Part shown: positions 37,438 through 46,772 of the stretch, in pieces | Layout of the letters: the number at the start of each line of letters is the position of its first letter | How positions within the stretch are numbered: position 1 is the first letter of the stretch | The notes under the pieces: generated by a model | Database searches by the model: none | Seen by the model: only the letters and a program-made list of their open reading frames with translations | Told to the model about the DNA's origin: nothing | Assembly: GCF_000764535.1 (NCBI RefSeq) | Contig: NZ_CP009571.1 | Span: forward strand, 3,534,001 to 3,598,000 | From: Sphingomonas taxi | GTDB lineage: Bacteria; Pseudomonadota; Alphaproteobacteria; Sphingomonadales; Sphingomonadaceae | Direction: 5' to 3' | Length of the DNA stretch: 64,000 nucleotides | Translations under genes and position numbers: made by a program

Positions 37438-38231
37438 GAATACCGTTCGCGCAGATCGACGCCTTCGCCGACGCGCCGTTCGGCGGCAATCCCGCCGCGG
37501 TGATGCCGCTGTCGCAATGGCTCGCCGACGACGTGCTGCAGGCGATCGCGGCGGAGAACAATCTGTCGGAAACCGCCTTCCTGATCCCCGATGCGAGCGG
37601 CGAGGCGGATTTCGAGCTGCGCTGGTTCACGCCGGGGCATGAGGTGCGATTGTGCGGTCATGCCACGCTCGCGAGCGGCCATTTCGTGCTGTCGTCGGAC
37701 ACCGACCGCACGCAGGTCCGCTTCCGCACCCGCCGGGCGGGCGTGCTGACCGTCATGCGGGAAGGCGCGGGCTATACGCTGGCGCTGCCGGCGTGGAAGC
37801 CCGAACCCCGGCCGCTGCCCGAGGTCGTCGCGGCGCTGGGCGTCACCGATGTGGTCGAGACCTTGTGGCGCGAGGGGGGGTACGGCGTGATCGTGCTGGA
37901 GTCGGAAGCCGCCGTCCGTGCCGTCCGCCCCGACCTGCGCGCCCTGGCGGCGACCGGCGACCATCAGGCGATCGTCACCGCGCGCGGCGAGACCGCCGCG
38001 GTGGTCAGCCGCATGTTCGCGCCCGGCGCGGGCGTCGACGAGGACCCGGTGACGGGCTCGGCGCATGCGGTGATCGTGCCCTATTGGGCGGAAAAGCTCG
38101 GCACCGACCGGTTCGGCGCCTATCAGGCGAGCGCGCGCGGCGGCGCTTTGTCCTGCCGGCTGGAGGGCGACCGCGTGGTGCTCGGCGGCGCCTGCGTGAC
38201 GGTGATCGAGGGAACGTTCCTGCTGCCGTGA
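37434..38231 (+). CDS. PhzF-family isomerase/epimerase-like protein
   Basis: 265 residues from GTG 37434, whose GTGA overlap with the exporter stop and GGGAAA upstream support the choice; a TTG six codons earlier is the alternative. Family features: QIDAFADAPFGGNPAAVMPL, NNLSETAFL with the catalytic glutamate, HEVRLCGHATLASGHFV, and EDPVTGSAHAVIVPYWAEKL. Members act as proton-transfer isomerases on varied metabolites; phenazine synthesis itself is not implied. Confidence 0.9.
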   Translation: MRIPFAQIDAFADAPFGGNPAAVMPLSQWLADDVLQAIAAENNLSETAFLIPDASGEADFELRWFTPGHEVRLCGHATLASGHFVLSSDTDRTQVRFRTRRAGVLTVMREGAGYTLALPAWKPEPRPLPEVVAALGVTDVVETLWREGGYGVIVLESEAAVRAVRPDLRALAATGDHQAIVTARGETAAVVSRMFAPGAGVDEDPVTGSAHAVIVPYWAEKLGTDRFGAYQASARGGALSCRLEGDRVVLGGACVTVIEGTFLLP

Positions 38232-38257
38232 CGGTGCTGCCGCGGCATCGCCCCGCT

Positions 38258-38350
38258 TTGTCATCCCCGCGAAGGCGGGGATCCAGACGCGCAGGTCCCC
38301 GACTGAGCCGGAACGTCAGCGTCTATGGATCCCCGCCTCCGCGGGGATGA
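38258..38350. repeat. C-family palindromic element (copy C1)
   Basis: Arms TCATCCCCGCGAAGGCGGGG-ATCCAGACG and CGTCTATGGATCCCCGCC-TCCGCGGGGATGACA with a spacer CGCAGGTCCCCGACTGAGCC. A sister copy lies at 46.6 kb. It lies in the 370-bp gap 38232-38601. Confidence 0.88.
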
Positions 38351-38442
38351 CAGACATGGGGTGGACGCGTAGGCCCGCACCGGTGGGTCTGCTGATCGTG
38401 CGGCGAGTTCGTCGCCGCCGGCATCTGTCACCACCCCTCCTG

Positions 38443-38547
38443 TCGTCATCCCGGCGAACGCCGGGACCCATGGATACGATGACGTAGGCGGTAGTGTTCC
38501 CCGCCAGCCGCCCGCAACCATGGGTCCCGGCGTTCGCCGGGATGACG
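38443..38547. repeat. C-like palindromic element, variant (C3)
   Basis: Same gap as C1 but with a different core: CGTCATCCCGGCGAACGCCG-GGACCCATGG and CCATGGGTCCCGGCGTTCGC-CGGGATGACG, almost perfect inverted arms around a 55-bp spacer. The outer TCATCCC ends are shared with the C family, so it may be a subfamily. Confidence 0.85.
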
Positions 38548-38601
38548 ATCGGGCGCGCGCGCGTGAGGTGAGGCGACGGTTGCCCCTCCACCCCTCGCGC
38601 G

Positions 38602-38856
38602 CTACCGCCCCCGGCGCTTGGTCATCGGATCGGGCTTGACCGGCTTCACCCAGCCTTCGGGCGGCACCACCCGCGACTGGCTCGTGCCGAGCCCCATCGC
38701 GCCCGGCCGCTGCCGCTCCAGCCCGGCAGGATCGACATCCTCGCCACCGGCGCGCAGCAGGCTGATCCGGTCGCGCAGCCGCCCCGCCGTCTCGAAGTCG
38801 AGCGCCGCCGCGGCCGCCTCCATCTCCAGCCGCAGCGCCTCGATCGAGACGGTCAC
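38602..38856 (-). CDS. UVR-motif (UvrB/UvrC-type) small protein
   Basis: 84 residues starting at a GTG that overlaps the mnmA stop as GTGA. Residues 5-38 ([20 protein letters not shown] ... LRDRISLL) form the UVR helical hairpin that in UvrB and UvrC mediates their contact. A Pro/Arg-rich tail follows. There is no nuclease or helicase domain, so a repair role is only a guess. Confidence 0.78.
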   Translation of the reverse strand: MTVSIEALRLEMEAAAAALDFETAGRLRDRISLLRAGGEDVDPAGLERQRPGAMGLGTSQSRVVPPEGWVKPVKPDPMTKRRGR

Positions 38857-39968
38857 GCCGCCGCCGCCGCCGCCAGCGCCGGTTCGGTCGCCGCGATCCA
38901 GCCGCCGCCGAGCACGCGCTCGCCCGCATAGAGCACCGCCGCCTGGCCCGGCGCGACGCCATATTCGGGCGCGGCGAAGCGCAGCCGGTCGCCGTCGAGC
39001 CGCGCCGGCACCGGCTTGGCCATCGAGCGCACCTTGGCGGTGATCGCGCCGTCATGGTCGCCGCCGATCCAGTTGAGCCCCGTCACCTGCGCCGCCGCCA
39101 CCGCCAGCGCGGCGCGCGGGCCGACCACCACCTGCCGCGTCGCCGCATCGACGCGCACGACGTAGAGCGGCTCGGGTGTGCCGCCGATCTCGAGCCCGCG
39201 GCGCTGGCCGACGGTGAAATGGATGATGCCGCGATGGCTGCCCAGCCGCCGGCCGACGAGGTCGACGATGTCGCCTGCGGTATCCGCCTCGGGGCGCAGC
39301 TTGCGCACCAGCCCGGCGTAATCGCCGTCGGGGACGAAGCAGATGTCCTGGCTGTCGGGCTTGGCGGCGACGCCGAGACCGAGTTCGGCGGCGATCTCGC
39401 GCACCCGCGCCTTGGGCAGCGCGCCGAGCGGGAAGCGCAGATAGTCGAGCTGCGCCTGCGTCGTCGCGAACAGGAAATAGCTCTGGTCGCGCGCCGGATC
39501 GGCACCGCGATGCAGCTCCGCCCCCGCCGGACCGACGACGCGGCGGACATAATGGCCGGTCGCGAGACAATCGGCCCCGAGGTCGCGCGACAGGCTCAGC
39601 AGGTCGGTGAATTTCGGCCCGGTGTTGCACTGGACGCAGGGGATCGGCGTCTGCCCCGCCAGATAGGCGTCGGCGAAGGTGTCGACCACCGTTTCGCGGA
39701 ACCGCGTCTCGTGGTCGAAGACGTAATGCGCGATGCCGAGCCGGTCGCACACCGCGCGCGCGTCGCGGATGTCGCGCCCGGCGCAGCAGCTGCCGGCACG
39801 GCCCGTCGCCTCGCCATGGTCGTACAGCTGCAGCGTGACGCCGATCGTCTCGGCGCCGGTCTGTGCCGCCAGCGCCGCGACCACCGAACTGTCGACCCCG
39901 CCCGACATCGCCACGACGATCCGCTTGCCGGTAAGCGCGTCGCCGAGCTGGAAATCCACATCGTCCAT
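38853..39968 (-). CDS. mnmA: tRNA-specific 2-thiouridylase
   Basis: Puts the 2-thio group on wobble uridine of Lys, Glu and Gln tRNAs; 371 residues. PP-loop SGGVDSS at 22-28. The catalytic cysteines are C114 ([12 protein letters not shown]) and C210 (KPDSQDICF). [20 protein letters not shown] and [12 protein letters not shown] are typical. An Ala-rich tail ends the protein. Translationally coupled to the UVR-motif gene. Confidence 0.96.
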   Translation of the reverse strand: MDDVDFQLGDALTGKRIVVAMSGGVDSSVVAALAAQTGAETIGVTLQLYDHGEATGRAGSCCAGRDIRDARAVCDRLGIAHYVFDHETRFRETVVDTFADAYLAGQTPIPCVQCNTGPKFTDLLSLSRDLGADCLATGHYVRRVVGPAGAELHRGADPARDQSYFLFATTQAQLDYLRFPLGALPKARVREIAAELGLGVAAKPDSQDICFVPDGDYAGLVRKLRPEADTAGDIVDLVGRRLGSHRGIIHFTVGQRRGLEIGGTPEPLYVVRVDAATRQVVVGPRAALAVAAAQVTGLNWIGGDHDGAITAKVRSMAKPVPARLDGDRLRFAAPEYGVAPGQAAVLYAGERVLGGGWIAATEPALAAAAAA

Positions 39969-40122
39969 CCGGCCATCATACCCGGTCCGGCGGCGAACCG
40001 CAAAACAGCTACGGTTAACATCGGCTCACATAGGTTCGCACAAAAGTGACGGCGGCTTTACCCCGCCTTCATTGCTCGCCGCTACAAGGGAGGTTCGAAC
40101 AGGCAACACGAGTGGATCAGCG

Positions 40123-40368
40123 TTGGACCTCAGCTTTCCAGGCTTCGACAGAAATACGGAGGTCACCAAGCTTCCGGGCGATCTGGCGGTGCTCATGGTC
40201 GGGATCGCCGCACGGCAGACGGCGTCGCCGACCGCCGTCGCGCAGGCGCGCTTCGGCCGGATCGGTCATCCCTCGCGTTTGCTGCAGCCGCTCGACGGCG
40301 CCTTCAACGGTCCGACCGCGGCGCTGCTTGCCCAATGGAGGGACGGAATTCCGCGCCCGGAAGAATGA
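40123..40368 (+). CDS. Hypothetical protein, probable TTG start
   Basis: 81 residues from TTG 40123 (DLSFPGFDRNTEVTKLPGDL, ending DGIPRPEE). GC-rich third positions through most of the frame and its place just before sciP support coding. No ATG or GTG suits the conserved-looking body, and the ribosome-binding site is weak. No domain recognised. It might instead start downstream at the internal ATG (VLMVGIAARQ). Confidence 0.45.
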   Translation: MDLSFPGFDRNTEVTKLPGDLAVLMVGIAARQTASPTAVAQARFGRIGHPSRLLQPLDGAFNGPTAALLAQWRDGIPRPEE

Positions 40369-40470
40369 AACTGCCGTTAACCTTGGCGTGCAAGGCGATC
40401 TTCAAGACCGTTCGCTAAGGTTCAGTATCGCGTTTGAGAGGGGGCCCCCAGCCCCGATCGAGGTTGAGTG

Positions 40471-40770
40471 ATGATCGAGAACCAGAAAATCCGTCCTGCC
40501 AAAGTGATAGGCCCGCTCGGCGAGTCGCTCACGCTGGATTCGCTGCCGCCGCCGTCGACGACGCGCTGGGTGGTGCGGCGCAAGGCGGAAGTGGTCGCGG
40601 CGGTCAACGGCGGTCTGCTGACCGTCGACGAGGTCTGCGCGCGCTACGGTCTGACGGTCGAGGAATTCGCCAGCTGGCAGCGCGCGATCGACCGCTCCGG
40701 CATGCCCGGACTGCGCGTCACCCGCATCCAGCACTATAAATCGCTATACGAGCGCCAGCAGAAATATTGA
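40471..40770 (+). CDS. sciP: CtrA inhibitor SciP (DUF1153)
   Basis: 99 residues. LDSLPPPSTTRWVVRRKAEV, VAAVNGGLLTVDEVCARYGL and TVEEFASWQRAIDRSGMPGL are the signature of SciP, the small helix-turn-helix protein that binds the CtrA regulator and blocks its transcription activation in Caulobacter. The ATG at 40471 directly follows a GTG in the same frame. GTTAACC at about 40375, upstream, resembles a CtrA half-site (TTAAC), consistent with feedback but weak. Confidence 0.92.
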   Translation: MIENQKIRPAKVIGPLGESLTLDSLPPPSTTRWVVRRKAEVVAAVNGGLLTVDEVCARYGLTVEEFASWQRAIDRSGMPGLRVTRIQHYKSLYERQQKY

Positions 40771-40811
40771 GCGATCCGACGCCCCTGGCGCCCTAAAAAC
40801 GAAACGCGTGC

Positions 40812-40839
40812 GGAACATTGTTACGGGGTTGAGAGTCTT
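40812..40839 (+). promoter_or_regulatory. Weak EcfG-like promoter candidate
   Basis: GGAACA at 40812 followed at 16-18 bp by GAGTCTT, about 40 bp before a stress-type membrane protein. The -35 matches the general stress sigma factor GGAAC box; the -10 does not match CGTT well. Confidence 0.25.
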
Positions 40840-40877
40840 TCCGAGCGGAGCCCACGGCGGGCACAACGGAGGGACCT

Positions 40878-41135
40878 ATGGGTATCATTCTTTGGCTTAT
40901 CATCGGCGGTGTCATCGGCTGGCTGGCCAGCATCATCATGCGCACCGATGCCCAGCAGGGCATCTTCCTGAACATCGTCGTCGGCATCGTCGGCGCGTTC
41001 ATCGGTGGCCTGATCCTGTCGGGCGGTTCGATCAACAATCAGCCGCTCAACATCACTTCGTTTCTGGTATCGCTGCTCGGTGCGGTGATCCTGCTTGCGA
41101 TCGTGAACCTCGTGCGTCGCGGTAGCGTCCGCTAA
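40878..41135 (+). CDS. GlsB/YeaQ/YmgE family membrane protein
   Basis: 85 residues with three hydrophobic segments (2-21, 29-47, 58-78) and the glycine-rich family pattern LIIGGVIGWLASIIMRTDAQ ... IFLNIVVGIVGAFIGG. Small inner-membrane proteins of this family are stress-responsive; their function is not established. GGAGGG lies 7 bases before the ATG. Followed by a strong terminator. Confidence 0.9.
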   Translation: MGIILWLIIGGVIGWLASIIMRTDAQQGIFLNIVVGIVGAFIGGLILSGGSINNQPLNITSFLVSLLGAVILLAIVNLVRRGSVR

Positions 41136-41158
41136 GACGTTCGCTTCGTCACGCGAAA

Positions 41159-41195
41159 CGAAAGGGCCGTCCGGGCGACCGGGCGGCCCTTTTCG
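41159..41195. terminator. Intrinsic terminator shared by converging genes
   Basis: AAAGGGCCGTCCGGG-CGA-CCGGGCGGCCCTTTT: a GC-rich stem with A-run and T-run on either side, so it can work in both directions for the GlsB-type gene and the SIMPL gene. Confidence 0.88.
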
Positions 41196-41197
41196 CG

Positions 41198-41923
41198 TCA
41201 TTGCAGCAGGAAGCGCACCGACAAGGTGACGGTCACGTCCTTCTCGCCCGGCGCGATCTCGGTCGATGCGGCATCCGCCTTCATCGCGCGCGCCATGAAC
41301 ATCGGTTGCGGCCCCGGTCCGCCGGCATCCTGCCCCGCCTCGGCGATCGAGATCACCCGCGCCACCTTCATCCCCGCCGCCGCCGCATACAGATCGGCCC
41401 GCGCGCGCGCCCGCTTGACCGCATCGGTCCGCGCCTCGTCCAGCGCCGTCTCGGGCTGGTCGATCGACAGGTTGGGGCCGTCGATCTGGTTCGCGCCCTG
41501 CGCCACCAGCGCATCGAGCACGCTGCCCGCCTTGCTCACGTCGCGGAAGCGGACGCTGACCGTGTTGGTCGCCTGATAGCCGGTGATCGCGGGCGGCTGG
41601 CCGTCGGTATAGCGATATTGCGGGCTCAGTCCGACGTTCGACGTGGCGAGGTCGCGCGGCGCGATGCCGGCGCGCTTCAGCGCCGCGAGCACGCGCTGCA
41701 TCCGCTGCGCATTGTCGGCGAGCGCGGCGGCGGCCGTCGGTGCCTGCGACACCACGCCGGCACGGATCGTCGCCAGATCGGGCACCCGCGTCGTGCGTCC
41801 CTCCGCGCTGACGTCGAGGATCGTCCCCTGCGCCGGCACCAGCGGCTCGACGCTGGTCGCGGCGCTCTGCGCCAGCGCCGCCGTCGGGACCATCATTAGC
41901 GCCATTGCTGACAGATATTTCAC
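41198..41923 (-). CDS. Exported SIMPL-domain (DUF541) protein
   Basis: 241 residues with a signal peptide (MKYLSAMALMMVPTAALAQS). The SIMPL domain is seen in ILDVSAEGRTTRVPDLATIR, NAQRMQRVLAALKRAGI, ATSNVGLSPQYRYTDG and the C-terminal EKDVTVTLSVRFLLQ. Periplasmic or outer-membrane-facing; the biochemical role is unknown. Single gene, divergent from the RND adaptor with a 212-bp gap in which I saw no clear signal. Confidence 0.88.
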   Translation of the reverse strand: MKYLSAMALMMVPTAALAQSAATSVEPLVPAQGTILDVSAEGRTTRVPDLATIRAGVVSQAPTAAAALADNAQRMQRVLAALKRAGIAPRDLATSNVGLSPQYRYTDGQPPAITGYQATNTVSVRFRDVSKAGSVLDALVAQGANQIDGPNLSIDQPETALDEARTDAVKRARARADLYAAAAGMKVARVISIAEAGQDAGGPGPQPMFMARAMKADAASTEIAPGEKDVTVTLSVRFLLQ

Positions 41924-42135
41924 TTAGTCTCTCCCGTGTTGGTGAACGCCAGGCCGAGCATTTGCCCTGATCGAGGTCAACCCTAGCTGAACGGGCGATC
42001 GTGTTGCGGACACTGTGCATTTCGGGCATGGCAGCGCCATCGCGCCAGCGGGGGCTTGAGCGCGGTGATTTATTCAGATAACACAGTCGCGACGGACGAT
42101 GGCCCGGCAGTGGCCGGCACGGGGATGGGACAGGC

Positions 42136-43323
42136 ATGAACGACTATCAGGGTTCGATCGGTCACGAGGAACGGCTGGCTCTGCCGGGTGAATCCGCACC
42201 GTCGGGCCGCCGCCGCAAGATCGTCGTCGTCGCCGTCATCGTGCTGCTGCTCGCCATCGTCACCTGGGCGATGTTCGGCCGCAAGAAGGCCGATCCCGCC
42301 GCCGGCCAGAAGACCGAGCAGATGCCGACCGTCACCGTCGTCGTCCCCGGCCGCAAGACCGTCGACCGCACGCTCACCGCCACCGGCACGCTCGCCGCGC
42401 GCCGCGAGATGCCGGTCGGCGTCGCCGGCGAGGGCGGGATGATCACCCGCGTCCTCGTCGAGCCCGGCCAGTGGGTCAATGCGGGGCAGGTGCTCGCCAC
42501 CGTCGACCGCTCGGTGCAGACGCAGACCGCCGCCTCGCTCGCCGCGCAGGTCGCGGTCGCGCGCTCCGACCAGACGATCGCGCAGGCCGAGCTCGACCGC
42601 GCCCAGCAGCTCGTCGACCGCGGTTTCATCTCCAAGGCCGATCTGCAGCGCAAGGCCGCGACCCGCGACGCCGCCGCCGCGCGCGTCCAGGTCGCCGCCG
42701 CCAGCCTGCGCGAGGCCAATGCCCGCAACGGCCGCCTCGACATCCGCGCGCCCGAAGCCGGCCTCGTCCTCACCCGCGGCGTCGAGCCCGGCCAGATCGT
42801 CAGCTCGGGCAGCGGCGTGCTGTTCCGCATGGCGCAGGGCGGCCAGATCGAGATGCGCGCGCAGCTCGCCGAGGCCGATCTCGCCAGCCTGCACGCCGGC
42901 GCGCGGGCGCAGGTGACGCCGGTCGGCAGCGACCGGACCTTCGCCGGCGAGGTGTGGCAGGTCTCGCCGATCATCGATGCGAACACGCGGCAGGGCATCG
43001 CGCGGATCGCGCTGCGCTACGATCCGGCATTGCGCCCGGGCGGCTTCGCCTCGGCGACGATCGTCGGCGGCGCCGCGGTCGCGCCCTTGCTCCCCGATGC
43101 GGCGTTGCAGAGCGACGACAAGGGCAGTTTCGTGTATATCGTCGGCAAGGACGACAAGGTCGAGCGCCGCAACATCAAGATCGGCCAGGTCTCCGACGCC
43201 GGCGTGACCGTGGTGGCGGGCCTCGACGGCAGCGAACGCGTCGTCCGCTCGGCGGGCGGGTTCCTGGCCCCCGGCCAGAAGGTGAAACCGGTCGTCGCGA
43301 CCGCCCAGCCAAAGGCGAGCTGA
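42136..43323 (+). CDS. RND efflux periplasmic adaptor (membrane fusion protein)
   Basis: 395 residues. N-terminal membrane anchor at about 28-46 (IVVVAVIVLLLAIVTWAMF), lipoyl halves (GGMITRVLVEPGQWVNAGQV; LDIRAPEAGLVLTRGVEPGQ), an alpha-hairpin (QTAASLAAQVAVARSDQTIA ... LDRAQQLVDRGFISKADLQR) and a beta-barrel. Links the inner-membrane pump encoded one base downstream to an outer-membrane channel. No TolC-like gene is present here. Confidence 0.92.
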   Translation: MNDYQGSIGHEERLALPGESAPSGRRRKIVVVAVIVLLLAIVTWAMFGRKKADPAAGQKTEQMPTVTVVVPGRKTVDRTLTATGTLAARREMPVGVAGEGGMITRVLVEPGQWVNAGQVLATVDRSVQTQTAASLAAQVAVARSDQTIAQAELDRAQQLVDRGFISKADLQRKAATRDAAAARVQVAAASLREANARNGRLDIRAPEAGLVLTRGVEPGQIVSSGSGVLFRMAQGGQIEMRAQLAEADLASLHAGARAQVTPVGSDRTFAGEVWQVSPIIDANTRQGIARIALRYDPALRPGGFASATIVGGAAVAPLLPDAALQSDDKGSFVYIVGKDDKVERRNIKIGQVSDAGVTVVAGLDGSERVVRSAGGFLAPGQKVKPVVATAQPKAS

Positions 43324-43324
43324 C

Positions 43325-46300
43325 ATGAGCTTCCGCAACATCTCCGCCTGGGCGATCCGCAACCCGGTCCCGCCGATCGTGCTGTTCCTCGCACTGACGC
43401 TGGCGGGGATCGTCAGCTTCATGCGGATGGACGTCAACAACGACCCCGACATCGACTTCCCGGTCGTCATCGTCGTCATCAGCCAGCCCGGCGCCGCGCC
43501 GACCGAGCTGGAGAATCAGGTCACCAACCGCGTCGAATCGGCGGTCCGCTCGCTCCAGGGCATCGACGAGATCACCTCGACCGTCACCGAGGGCCAGTCG
43601 ACCACCGTCGTCCAGCTCGCGATCGGCACGCCGATCGACCGCGCGGTCAACGACACGCGCGACAAGATCGCGCAGATCCGCAGCAATCTGCCCGAGGGCA
43701 TCCTCGAACCGCAGATCTTCCGCGCCGACACCACCGACAACGACCTCGCCAGTTACTCGGCGATCGCCAGCGACATGACCGTCGAGCAATTGAGCTGGTA
43801 CATCGACAATACGGTGACCAAGGAGCTGCTGTCGGTGCCCGGCATGGCCGCGGTCAATCGCAACGGCGGCGTCAGCCGCGAGATCCGCGTCATCCTCGAT
43901 CCGCTGCGTCTGCAGAGCCAGGGCCTCACCGCCAGCCAGGTCAACGCGCAGCTGCGCCAGATCAACCTCAACGCCGCCGGCGGCCGTGCCGAGATCGCGG
44001 GCTCCGAACAATCGGTGCGCGTGCTCGGCAACGCCCGCAACGCCAACGACCTCGCGCAGACGCAGATCAACGTCGGCAACGGCCGCACCATCCGCTTGGG
44101 CGACATCGCCACCGTCCGCGATCTCTATGCGGAACAGCGCAGCCGCGCCGCGGTCGACGGCCGACAGGCGATCAGCTTCGACTTCCAGCGCGCCAAGGGC
44201 GCCTCCGACGTCACCGTCTTCAACGAGGCGGTGAAGAAGCTCGCCGACCTCGAGAAGCGCAACCCCAACGTCCATTTCATCCTGCGCTCGAACAGCGTCA
44301 AATACACCGAGGCGCAATACGAATCCGCGATCCATGCGATGATCGAGGGCGCGGTGCTCGCGGTGCTCGTCGTGCTGCTGTTCCTGCGCGACTGGCGCGC
44401 GACGATGATCTCGGCGCTGGCGATCCCGCTGTCGGCGATCCCGACCTTCTGGTTCATGGAGCTGCTCGGCTTCAACCTCAACCAGATGACGTTGCTCGGT
44501 CTCAGCCTCGTCGCCGGCGTGCTCGTCGATGACGCGATCGTCGAGATCGAGAATATCGTCCGCCACATGCGGATGGGCAAATCCGCCTATCAGGCGTCGA
44601 TCGACGCCGCCGACGAGATCGGCCTCGCGGTGCTCGCCACCACCATGTCGATCGTCGCGGTGTTCATGCCGGTCAGCCTGATGCCCGGCATCTCGGGCCA
44701 GTATTTCCAGAATTTCGGCCTTACCGTCGTCGTCTCGGTGCTGATGAGCCTCGCCGTCGCGCGTCTCATCACGCCGATGATCGCCGCCTATTTCCTCAAG
44801 AGCTTCGGTCACGCCAGCCATGGCGAGGGCAGGCTGATGGACGTCTATATGGCGGTGCTGCGCTGGACGCTCGACAGCAGCCGGCAAAAGGCGAGCGCGG
44901 CGCGCGGCGGCGTCCACCGCTTCACCAGCCGCTGGCGCGATCACCGCATGTGGGTGATGGGCTTCGGGTTCCTCACCTTCATCGCGACGATCCTGATGTT
45001 CGGCGCGGTCCCGATGCAATTCTCGCCCGCCGAGAACAGCGACAATTCGACCGCGACGATCGAGATGGTGCCGGGCGCGACGCTGGCCCAGACCGACGAG
45101 GTCGTGACGCGGGTCGGCGAGCTGCTGCGGCGCCAGCCCGAGGTCGCCTCGGTCTATACCCGCACCGGCTCGAACGGCGCGGTCAACACCGGCCGCGTCA
45201 CCGCGACGCTCAAGGAAGACCGCACCGTCACCAGCACCGAATTCGAGCGCAACCTCGCGCCCGAACTCGCCAAGATCGCCGATGCGCGCGTCGGCTTCCG
45301 CTCGCAGTTCGGCTGGGGCTCGTCGGGCCGCGACATGACCGTCGTGCTCGGCGGCGACGATCCCGTGCTGTTGCAGAAGACCGCGAACACGCTGGTCGAC
45401 CAGATGGCGACGCTGCCGACGCTCACCCAGCCGCGCATTTCGGGCAACCTCCAGCGGCCTGAGATCGTCATCAAGCCGCGCTTCGACCTCGCCGCCAATC
45501 TCGGCGTGACGACGCAGGCGCTGTCCAGCGCGATCCGCATCGCGACGCTCGGCGACATCGACCAGAATTCGGCGCGCTTCTCGCTGTCGGACCGGCAGGT
45601 GCCGATCCGCGTCGCGCTCGATCAGGGCGCGCGCACCGAATTGTCGACGATCCAGAACCTGCCCGTCTCCACCGCGAGCGGCGGGTCGGTGCCGCTGTCG
45701 CTGATCGCCGACATCAGCCTGGGCTCCGGCCCGACGCAGATCGACCGCGTCAACCAGCAGCGCCGCATCGCCGTCGGCGCCGATCTCGCCCCCGGCATCG
45801 TCTCCGGCACCGCGCAGAAGCAGATCGACAATCTGCCGATCATGAAGAACCTGCCGCTGGGCGTGAACAAGCTGACGCTCGGCCAGGCCAAGTGGCAGCA
45901 GGAGATGCTCAACAATTTCGTCGTCGCGGTGATCGCGGGCACCTTCCTCGTCTTCGCGGTGCTGGTGCTGCTCTACCGCCGCGCGCTGCCGCCGTTCGTC
46001 AACATGGCCTCGCTGCTGCTCGCGCCGCTGGGCGGGCTGATCGCCTTGTGGGCGACGGGCAATCCGCTGTCGCTGCCGGTGTTCATCGGGCTGCTGATGC
46101 TGCTCGGCATCGTCGCCAAGAATTCGATCCTGCTGATCGACTTCGCGCTGGAGGAGATGAACAAGGGCGTCGACACGCTCACCGCGATCATCGACGCCGG
46201 CCACAAGCGCGCGCAGCCGATCGTGATGACGACGGTCGCGATGGTCGCCGGCATGGTGCCGACCGCCGCGTCGATCGGCAGCGACGGGTCGTGGCGCGCA

Positions 46301-46555
46301 CCGATGGGCATCGTCGTGATCGGCGGCCTGCTGCTCTCGACGCTGCTGACGCTGGTGATCGTGCCGGCAGCCTTCAGCCTCGCGGTCGGCATCGAACGCT
46401 ACATCGGCCCCCGCCTCGGCAGCCGCCTGCTCACCTACCGTCCCGGCGACGACGGCAGCACCGTGGTCGGCATCGCCGGCCCCGACCAGCCGAGCATCGC
46501 CCCGGTCCCGGGCCGCATCGGCCGCGACGATCCGGGCGCGCAGCCGGCGGAATAA
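43325..46555 (+). CDS. RND efflux pump inner-membrane permease (HAE-1-like)
   Basis: 1076 residues, full length for the family. Twelve transmembrane helices are expected, with two large periplasmic loops. The start is [20 protein letters not shown]. The proton-relay aspartates are in [20 protein letters not shown] (helix 4). [20 protein letters not shown] and [20 protein letters not shown] are conserved signatures. Proton-driven efflux of hydrophobic or amphipathic compounds; substrate unknown. Forms an operon with the adaptor. Confidence 0.94.
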   Translation: MSFRNISAWAIRNPVPPIVLFLALTLAGIVSFMRMDVNNDPDIDFPVVIVVISQPGAAPTELENQVTNRVESAVRSLQGIDEITSTVTEGQSTTVVQLAIGTPIDRAVNDTRDKIAQIRSNLPEGILEPQIFRADTTDNDLASYSAIASDMTVEQLSWYIDNTVTKELLSVPGMAAVNRNGGVSREIRVILDPLRLQSQGLTASQVNAQLRQINLNAAGGRAEIAGSEQSVRVLGNARNANDLAQTQINVGNGRTIRLGDIATVRDLYAEQRSRAAVDGRQAISFDFQRAKGASDVTVFNEAVKKLADLEKRNPNVHFILRSNSVKYTEAQYESAIHAMIEGAVLAVLVVLLFLRDWRATMISALAIPLSAIPTFWFMELLGFNLNQMTLLGLSLVAGVLVDDAIVEIENIVRHMRMGKSAYQASIDAADEIGLAVLATTMSIVAVFMPVSLMPGISGQYFQNFGLTVVVSVLMSLAVARLITPMIAAYFLKSFGHASHGEGRLMDVYMAVLRWTLDSSRQKASAARGGVHRFTSRWRDHRMWVMGFGFLTFIATILMFGAVPMQFSPAENSDNSTATIEMVPGATLAQTDEVVTRVGELLRRQPEVASVYTRTGSNGAVNTGRVTATLKEDRTVTSTEFERNLAPELAKIADARVGFRSQFGWGSSGRDMTVVLGGDDPVLLQKTANTLVDQMATLPTLTQPRISGNLQRPEIVIKPRFDLAANLGVTTQALSSAIRIATLGDIDQNSARFSLSDRQVPIRVALDQGARTELSTIQNLPVSTASGGSVPLSLIADISLGSGPTQIDRVNQQRRIAVGADLAPGIVSGTAQKQIDNLPIMKNLPLGVNKLTLGQAKWQQEMLNNFVVAVIAGTFLVFAVLVLLYRRALPPFVNMASLLLAPLGGLIALWATGNPLSLPVFIGLLMLLGIVAKNSILLIDFALEEMNKGVDTLTAIIDAGHKRAQPIVMTTVAMVAGMVPTAASIGSDGSWRAPMGIVVIGGLLLSTLLTLVIVPAAFSLAVGIERYIGPRLGSRLLTYRPGDDGSTVVGIAGPDQPSIAPVPGRIGRDDPGAQPAE

Positions 46556-46591
46556 GGGGGGGCGAGGCGGAACGACGCGTCCGCCACCCTA

Positions 46592-46686
46592 CCGTCATCC
46601 CCGCGCAGGTGGGGATCCAGACGCGCAGGTCGGGCTTGGGCCGCAACCTCAGCGTATATGGATCCCCGCCTGCGCGGGGAGGACAT
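46592..46686. repeat. C-family palindromic element (copy C2)
   Basis: Between the RND pump and the DUF445 gene. GTCATCCCCGCGCAGGTGGG-GATCCAGACG ... TATATGGATCCCCGCCTGC-GCGGGGAGGAC; the spacer CGCAGGTCGGGCTTGGGCCG matches C1 for the first eight bases. The right end differs at one base from the left-arm complement. Confidence 0.85.
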
Positions 46687-46772
46687 AGGAACAAGCGGTA
46701 TCGACCGACGCCGCGCCATCCCAATCGCCCCATCCACTTGAACTTCCCCCGCGCTCGGGGATTGTTTCGCAT

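Noticed and set aside
43175..46204. A 1009-codon minus-strand frame opposite the RND pump
   Set aside because: The composition (Arg/Asp/His/Gln-rich) is the mirror of the pump codons and no family is recognisable.
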